Source: Epiperipatus broadwayi (Eukaryota; Onychophora; Udeonychophora; Euonychophora; Peripatidae). Taken from it: a stretch of DNA of 64,000 bases. Both the position numbers and the translations under genes were made by a program. Below are positions 57,942 through 64,000 of this stretch, piece by piece. The notes below the pieces were generated by a model. That model worked only from the letters and a program-made list of their open reading frames with translations. It did not search any database and was not told the origin of the DNA. Each line of letters opens with the position of its first letter. The first letter of the stretch is position 1. Location: the NCBI GenBank assembly GCA_028023455.1, contig JAQFVV010000022.1, positions 5,654,998 through 5,718,997 of the forward strand, in the 5' to 3' direction.

Positions 57942-60900
57942 TTCTTCTCTTCTTTCTCTTTACTGATGATGATAAATTTTTAATAAACCATGGGATGGAA
58001 AAGAAGTCTTTGAGACAAAATGTTCTGGTATGAATAAACTAGAAATACTGCCATTAGGTCATAAATATATATATAGGTATGCAAATAAAATGTTTAAATC
58101 ATGGTAGTTTTGATCTTGGGACAAAATAAGCCAATTAACAATGCATTACCTCTTCTCTAACTGCTAAGAACATATATAAATACCAAGACCACTTTTCTTT
58201 GAAGCAACTACTTATATAGTCTCTTATAAGGCCATTTTACTTTTTGGTCTTCCTGGTCAGGATCTTTATTGATCACTATAAAAACTCATTTATTTCTTCC
58301 ACTAAGTTATTTTTTTACTAAAATGCTTCTCAGAACTCTGATATACATATTACTTTCTTCAATAACTCAAAAGTGATATTTATTTATCAACACATCTCGG
58401 GCTATTTCAGACCAAATAAGACTTCAACATTTTTTTCCTTGAAAATCTTTTTTCTCCCATCAGTACATTAAACTTTTTCTTTTCTGATTTTCTTTTCTCT
58501 CAAGATCTCAAATTTAATAATAATAAGCTCATTTTTGGCTATTTCATATAAAGCAATACTTTAACATTTGTTCCTTGAAACTCTAAAACTCATTTTTCTC
58601 TCATTTCTTCTCTCACTGATTAGAGCTTTAAAAAAATAATAAGGCAATTTCTTTTTGACCCAGCAATTTTTATTTCGTAATTTTCATTGACTTACACATT
58701 TATATCTTTACTTCAGACCACCCATATGTTTTTCAGACTGTCTATTTGCTAATCTTAGATTTAACAACTCAACAATCTATTTTAGCCTGTTTTAATTAAA
58801 AAATAAACTATATAATGGAATTACTATATTATTTAATAAAATACAAGAGTTTAAAACAATTAACTATTTCTTATAATATTCATCTTCATTTTTTTTATTA
58901 CTTACTAAGAAAATCATATATATATAATACACACATAAACAAAACACACAATTTTTTTCTTTTCTTGATATGTGGGAATTAAATTATATCCCTATAATAG
59001 ATAGGCATTTTCTAAGAAATTTACTTTTTCACTCTCTTTCTTGAATAGAAAAACACATTTATAACTGAAATATTAAATGTCCATATTGATATATAATGTA
59101 GGGAACTGATATTAATCTTCAGAGTTATCTGATGATGCCCCTGTTCAGAATAAATTCTGTATAATGATAACAAATTTGGTTTTATCTATGTATTTGTATA
59201 GGTGACTAGATATTTATTCATATACATATTTCAATAGATTAAGCAGCTATGTTATACGTATTTAAGTATGTTTTGACATATTTGAATTTAATAATGCCAT
59301 ATGTATATAAAATCAATCAAATTAATTCACACTGCTAATGAATTGCATTCTAATATCATAAACAAATGGGGCAAAAAATAACATATTGACTCCTCTCATC
59401 AAAAATAATGATTTACTATATAGAGAGAGTTGTGTGCATGTGTTTTTCATATCAATTGTTTTTAAAGTTTGCTTGATGAATGGAAATTTTGCCCATATTA
59501 TGCATACTATAATAAAAATTCAATGTGTACTATAAATGGCATAGTTCTCATCCTTTTGGAGAAATACTACAAATATTAGAAAAACACAATGCCTCTTTCC
59601 TGTTCATTTGTAGTTATTCTCTGAATTTCTGGAATGTGTAGCTGATATATCCAAATGTTCATTTGATTTGTTGTTTATTATAATGAATTTCTCTGCCTAG
59701 TAATAAGCAATTAGAGTGTTTGAACTCAGAATTTTTCAATGTATTCATCTTCCATTTCAAGCAATTTATACACATGAGCACACATATATAAAAACAATAC
59801 ATGATTTCCCATATATATATTTTGTGCAGAACCATACTCATTAGTTGGGCCAGATAACAATCTCCCACACATATATACAATAAGTGCTCAGTAATAGAAA
59901 TTCATCAAACTTTAATGACCAGGCTTCAGTCTTATGAGCCTTTCAACTATTTGTCCATCCATTTCATTGAAAAACTGATGATGGAATGCTCAAAGCTCTT
60001 ATTGGATTTAATAGTGTAATCATCTCCATATAGACATTATGTTAATCTAATCCCTTATATTATCAGACCACTATGTATTCAAATATATTAATAGAAGTAG
60101 TAAATAGATTATATATATATATATATGAAATGAGTAGTATTATATACTTGCTTCCAATGTATTGCTTAATTATTACATATATATTCCTCAATGTAGGCAA
60201 TGTAACATTACTTTAAGTATTTTAATGTGGACGCAAATCATCTCCATTCATTATGAGATGTTTATAATCTACATTAAAATATTTGATTATATTTATAAAT
60301 TTGATTGTAATTCAAAGGGATCTGCTATATTTTGTTATGAGCCACCATTATGTATACCGTTTATAGCAGGTAATAGTTCATATTTGTTTATAAATGTTGA
60401 TTATAATACATATTTGTTATACATATTTACTGCACTGAATATAGTATTTATATATATAAATTAAGATTATAATATAAACAAAATTAGAAAATAATAACAT
60501 TTTTATTAATAATAAACTTAGAGGGTACATTTATATTTACTAAATCACATTCATCCAAAAAATAATATTTATAAATTTTTAATAATATACCTTTATTTTT
60601 TAAAAATAAAAATCAGCAATAAAGTGCCATTATCTTTCTGATAAATCACAATAAGGTCTATCACAAACACTTTTACTCAGTTTGTTTTTGCTAGCCATAA
60701 ATTCAATGTCTTATTCAAAAACTATCTTTTAAGAGACTTTATAACTTTAGATATTTCAAGAATATTAACTGTGGTACAAATATGCTTTTCTCTATTATTT
60801 CTCTAGTCAATGATTTATTTATTTTTTTGAGTATCTGATCCAATTATGAACATTTATTTTTTTCTACAACAAATCAATAACTTTCATTTTATCATTTATT

Positions 60901-63460
60901 AAGGAAAGCATGAATTCACTTAAATTATACTTAGAAAGTATTTTATGAATTGTATAAAAGGTGTCTATCTCTCAATGTATTTAACACAAAGATATCAAAA
61001 TAATCACTGACATATCATGTGCAACAAATACTCATAAAATTGATTAAATATAAGAATTTTAATGTTTTTATTTATTTACATTTTGTTCTATAGTATATAA
61101 TTGAAGTAGTTTATATTGATACAATGCTTATCAATCAACTGGTAAGGTACTCATAGTACTTATTTCTGATGAGAAGCTTCAGGTATTTAAACTCCTAGAT
61201 CATCTGATGAAAGGAGATTCCCCTCCTTATATATATATATTATAACATTACAATTACACCGTAAATTATTTTGGATTTAGAGACTATAAAAAAATGTTTG
61301 GCATTGATTAATTTGATTTAGTTTTTATAGTTAAGCAAATATATTTGTCACTTTCATTTGGTTAAAGAGTATAAAATATAAATATTATACTCAAATAGTC
61401 TCTCACCTTAATGTTTATAAAGAATATAATAATTATAAAATATATTTAAATAGCTTTGTAAGCTGATTTTAAATAGATTTCTATAAATTTTTGTAGGAAG
61501 AAAATTCGTACACATTCATAGTTATTTTTATTAAAAAATAAAATTGTTGATTATATGAAGCAAAAGAAATACTACATACCTACATCTAATAATTCAAAAA
61601 TAAGAAATAGATAATAGGATTATAAATACAACATTATATTTTAAGTATATGTAAAAATCAACAGTTATTACATTTTAAATGATGTGTGCGAGTGTGGGTG
61701 CTTGAAGGATTTTATATTTTAATATTTAAACTTTATTTAATAAAAATTGATTTTAGTTTATTAAAAATATAAATTATTTATTAAAAGGTTAATTTTTTTT
61801 AAAAAAATGTTTAGCATAAATATCTGAGAGAAATTTTATGATTCATTTATTTATTTTTATATTTGTTTTGTCTTTAAATCCAGAAATGAAAGTTTACTGC
61901 TTTTGTTTTAAAAATCAGAACTTTAATATTTTGAGTCACAGAAACCATAGCAACCTTTCTGGACAAATCCAGAAATTTCAGTGCAAGATGGAGAATATTA
62001 AGTATTCTAAAAATCATGTGATTAGTATAAAGAGGGAAATCGTGTTAAAATCAGACAGTCTACAAAAATCTTCATTCCTTGGAGGACTTCAACCATTTCT
62101 AATTTTTAAATAGCCATTTTATTTTTCATCAACCTGATTGCAGGATGATATTTTATCTAAGCTGACGCTTGCTGAACATTTCACTTCTATCATCATCCCA
62201 GAGGAGAGATGGACCACAACAAAATAACTTAAGTAACCATTGAGTTAATTTATAAAAATTTTATTTCAAGAAATCTCTGTTGTTATAGTCAACTGCTATT
62301 ATAAAATAGATAAATTGACTGGTGGAATTGTTGGCATATTATTAACAAATTGCTGGATTTTCTTCCGTTGAATAATAATGATTAGTAGCTGGTATATTTT
62401 GGAAGAACTGTATTTTTAAATTTAAAATAAGTTGTTGAACATATTTTTTTATAATCTGTTATAAAAGTAATTGGTCTCTTCACTATACAAAAAGATACTT
62501 CTAATTCTCAAGAAAATGGATTGATCTCATCTTTGGTTATTAAAAAAAACCATTGTTGTAAATATTTTAAAACAAATATGCTTCATACAAAGTTGCTACT
62601 ACAAAAATGGATTTTGATCAGAAAATGATAAAAATTATCTTGCTTGAATAAAAACCTTTCCTTTATTTAGTGATACATTATAATTATTAAACTAATGGAT
62701 TTAAAGTTCAAAAATGAATAAATCAACATTATATTTGAAATTAATAAAGTGCTGAACACCAAGACTTTTGGATAAGATAAAATCTGCTAAAGGAATTAAA
62801 ACCATTACTTATACCCAAGCTATGAATGTGTGTTCAATGGTCAAATAATATCATTTAAGGATTAGCTATGCAAAAATATGTGAATAATATTCAAAGTGAT
62901 AATGGATTATCAAGATATATTTTAAATATTACTTATCAATTATGGATACTACAAATAAATAAAGGATATAATAAATTATCCAGTTATTACTGAGTTTAAA
63001 AATGGATTCACTTGGATTAATAATTATATTAAATAGAATTTCTTTACTCTGTTCCAGAAAAGATAATATTTTAAAAGTGAAATGAATGGTTTCATGAATC
63101 AGATGGACTATTAGATATACTTTCTACTTTATTAGTCAAGACATATTATAGTGTTTTGCAAAGATAAATAAAAAAATTCCAGATATTTTGGTATTCAGGT
63201 AAAGATAATGTTTTATTTACTATTATGATTAGTGTTAAGAGTGAAAGGGATTAAATGTAATATATTCTAGGATCAGATTGTACAAATGTTAAGTTATTAA
63301 ACTTATATTAAATGGTTATTACCAAATATTCATAATGCTTATGACTTATTGATATTTGACCCCAAATTAAGTGGAGTTACTCTTATGTAGATGTGTAAAT
63401 CTGTGAGGAATATTTTATACATCATTCATACTGATTAATATCAATTTTTACGGTTATGTG
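57942..63460. other. A+T-rich DNA; weak internal repeat only
   Basis: 58,385-58,625 contains a diverged direct repeat spaced about 138 bp ('ggctatttcagaccaaataa' / 'ggctatttcatataaagcaa', each followed by an 'aacattt..ccttgaaa' string). The plus frame at 61,838-62,113 (91 aa, Ser/Lys/Asn-rich) and the more complex 62,130-62,225 patch are unidentified. Broken LINE-like reading may begin by about 62.7 kb but is too weak to call. Confidence 0.5.
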
Positions 63461-63469
63461 GTATATAAT

Positions 63470-64000
63470 AATTAACCTAATGATTTTATTGTCCTTTGTG
63501 TTGGTGAAATAGCACCCTCTCAATGTTAAAGTCTGAAATTGAATCCAAAAAAGGGATTTTAGGCAAAATAAATAAGTCCACTATGATAAATTATTATTTA
63601 GGTCTGTTAAGCAATGGATTATACTTGATTATTTTTAAAGAGTAAAAAACGTTTTTTTTTTATTGGTAAATGAGATTTATAAACGATTGATTGGTAAAAT
63701 AAACCAATTAAGAATGTTCATAAGTATAAAAGTCACTATCCTGCAATATTATATTGAGAATTATTTTATAAAATATTGATACAACCTCTTCCTGTAAATA
63801 TGATTGTTCTCACAACACAGTATGACAAAATACTTGACAGATCCTATATTCAAATTAGTTTAGAAAATAGACAGTAATATTTTATTAAAGTGCTTTATTT
63901 AATGTGAAAAGTTGAAAACCTCTCGCATACGCTTTTAGAATGCTTATATGACAGCCAATCAGATGTAATAAAGATTGTGTAGGGAGCTCTTAAATCGCAA
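63470..64000 (+). pseudogene. LINE C-terminal part, running off the right edge
   Basis: Plus-strand reading includes SLKLNPKKGILGK near 63,530, LPVNMIVLT near 63,795, then VENLSHTLLECLYDSQSDV at about 63,912-63,968. The latter has the E..SH.LLEC layout of LINE C-terminal zinc knuckles. The Cys pair is not fully preserved (reads CEK or stop in the alternative frame). Stops and frameshifts; clade uncertain. Confidence 0.55.

Noticed and set aside
61838-62113. Possible 91-aa host gene
   Set aside because: Low-complexity start, no domain recognised and no promoter or intron evidence; kept only as an unidentified stretch.

Overview
This is A+T-rich (by eye roughly three-quarters A+T) invertebrate-type nuclear DNA. 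I found no host protein-coding gene, rRNA or functional tRNA. Almost everything recognisable is transposable-element debris: LINEs of several families, Penelope-like elements (PLEs), Ty3/gypsy-type LTR elements, a mariner remnant, hairpin/foldback elements, a tRNA-like short retroposon, microsatellites and a 38-bp minisatellite. The mix (RTE-like LINE, PLE, mariner, Lys-primed LTR element) fits a metazoan, perhaps a lophotrochozoan or cnidarian, but the species cannot be fixed from this window.

Layout: 1-1.8 kb, minus-strand CR1/jockey-type LINE cut by the window edge. 3.6-5.9 kb, hammerhead-bearing repeat, PLE remnant A, a second hammerhead repeat and a LINE 3' end. 7.3-8.2 kb, RTE-like LINE 3' part (+). 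9.8-12.7 kb, decayed gypsy element with both LTRs but no reverse transcriptase. 13.0-13.8 kb, old degenerate tandem repeat. 14.4 kb, hammerhead repeat. 17.2-22.1 kb, RTE-like LINE (-) carrying nested hairpin/DNA elements, with a tRNA-like retroposon and an opposing LINE 3' end beside it. 24.1-24.5 kb, mariner remnant. 25.5 and 26.3 kb, LINE scraps. 28.2-30.5 kb, LINE with RT and zinc-knuckle remnants (-), its 5' side cut by a foldback element (30.5-31.25 kb). 32.8-33.1 kb, long ATT microsatellite. 34.9-43.9 kb, a well-preserved minus-strand LTR element with 2.7-kb LTRs and only a gag ORF. 46.3-46.8 kb, small foldbacks. 47.8-53.6 kb, PLE copies B and C with a tandem hammerhead element between them and two further insertions inside C. 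57.4-57.9 kb, minisatellite. 63.4-64 kb, LINE 3' part running off the window.

The most notable signal is a roughly 460-bp repeat family containing a 59-nt type I hammerhead ribozyme fold. Five copies are present. Two lie in tandem 461 bp apart inside one insertion bounded by 13-bp target-site duplications, next to Penelope-like coding remnants. The stem III string ACTAGT is self-complementary, as expected for a dimeric (double) hammerhead. Second is the gag-only LTR element with unusually long LTRs, a Lys-type primer-binding site and a clean polypurine tract. Its left LTR has a suspicious cluster of ten single-base deletions relative to the right.
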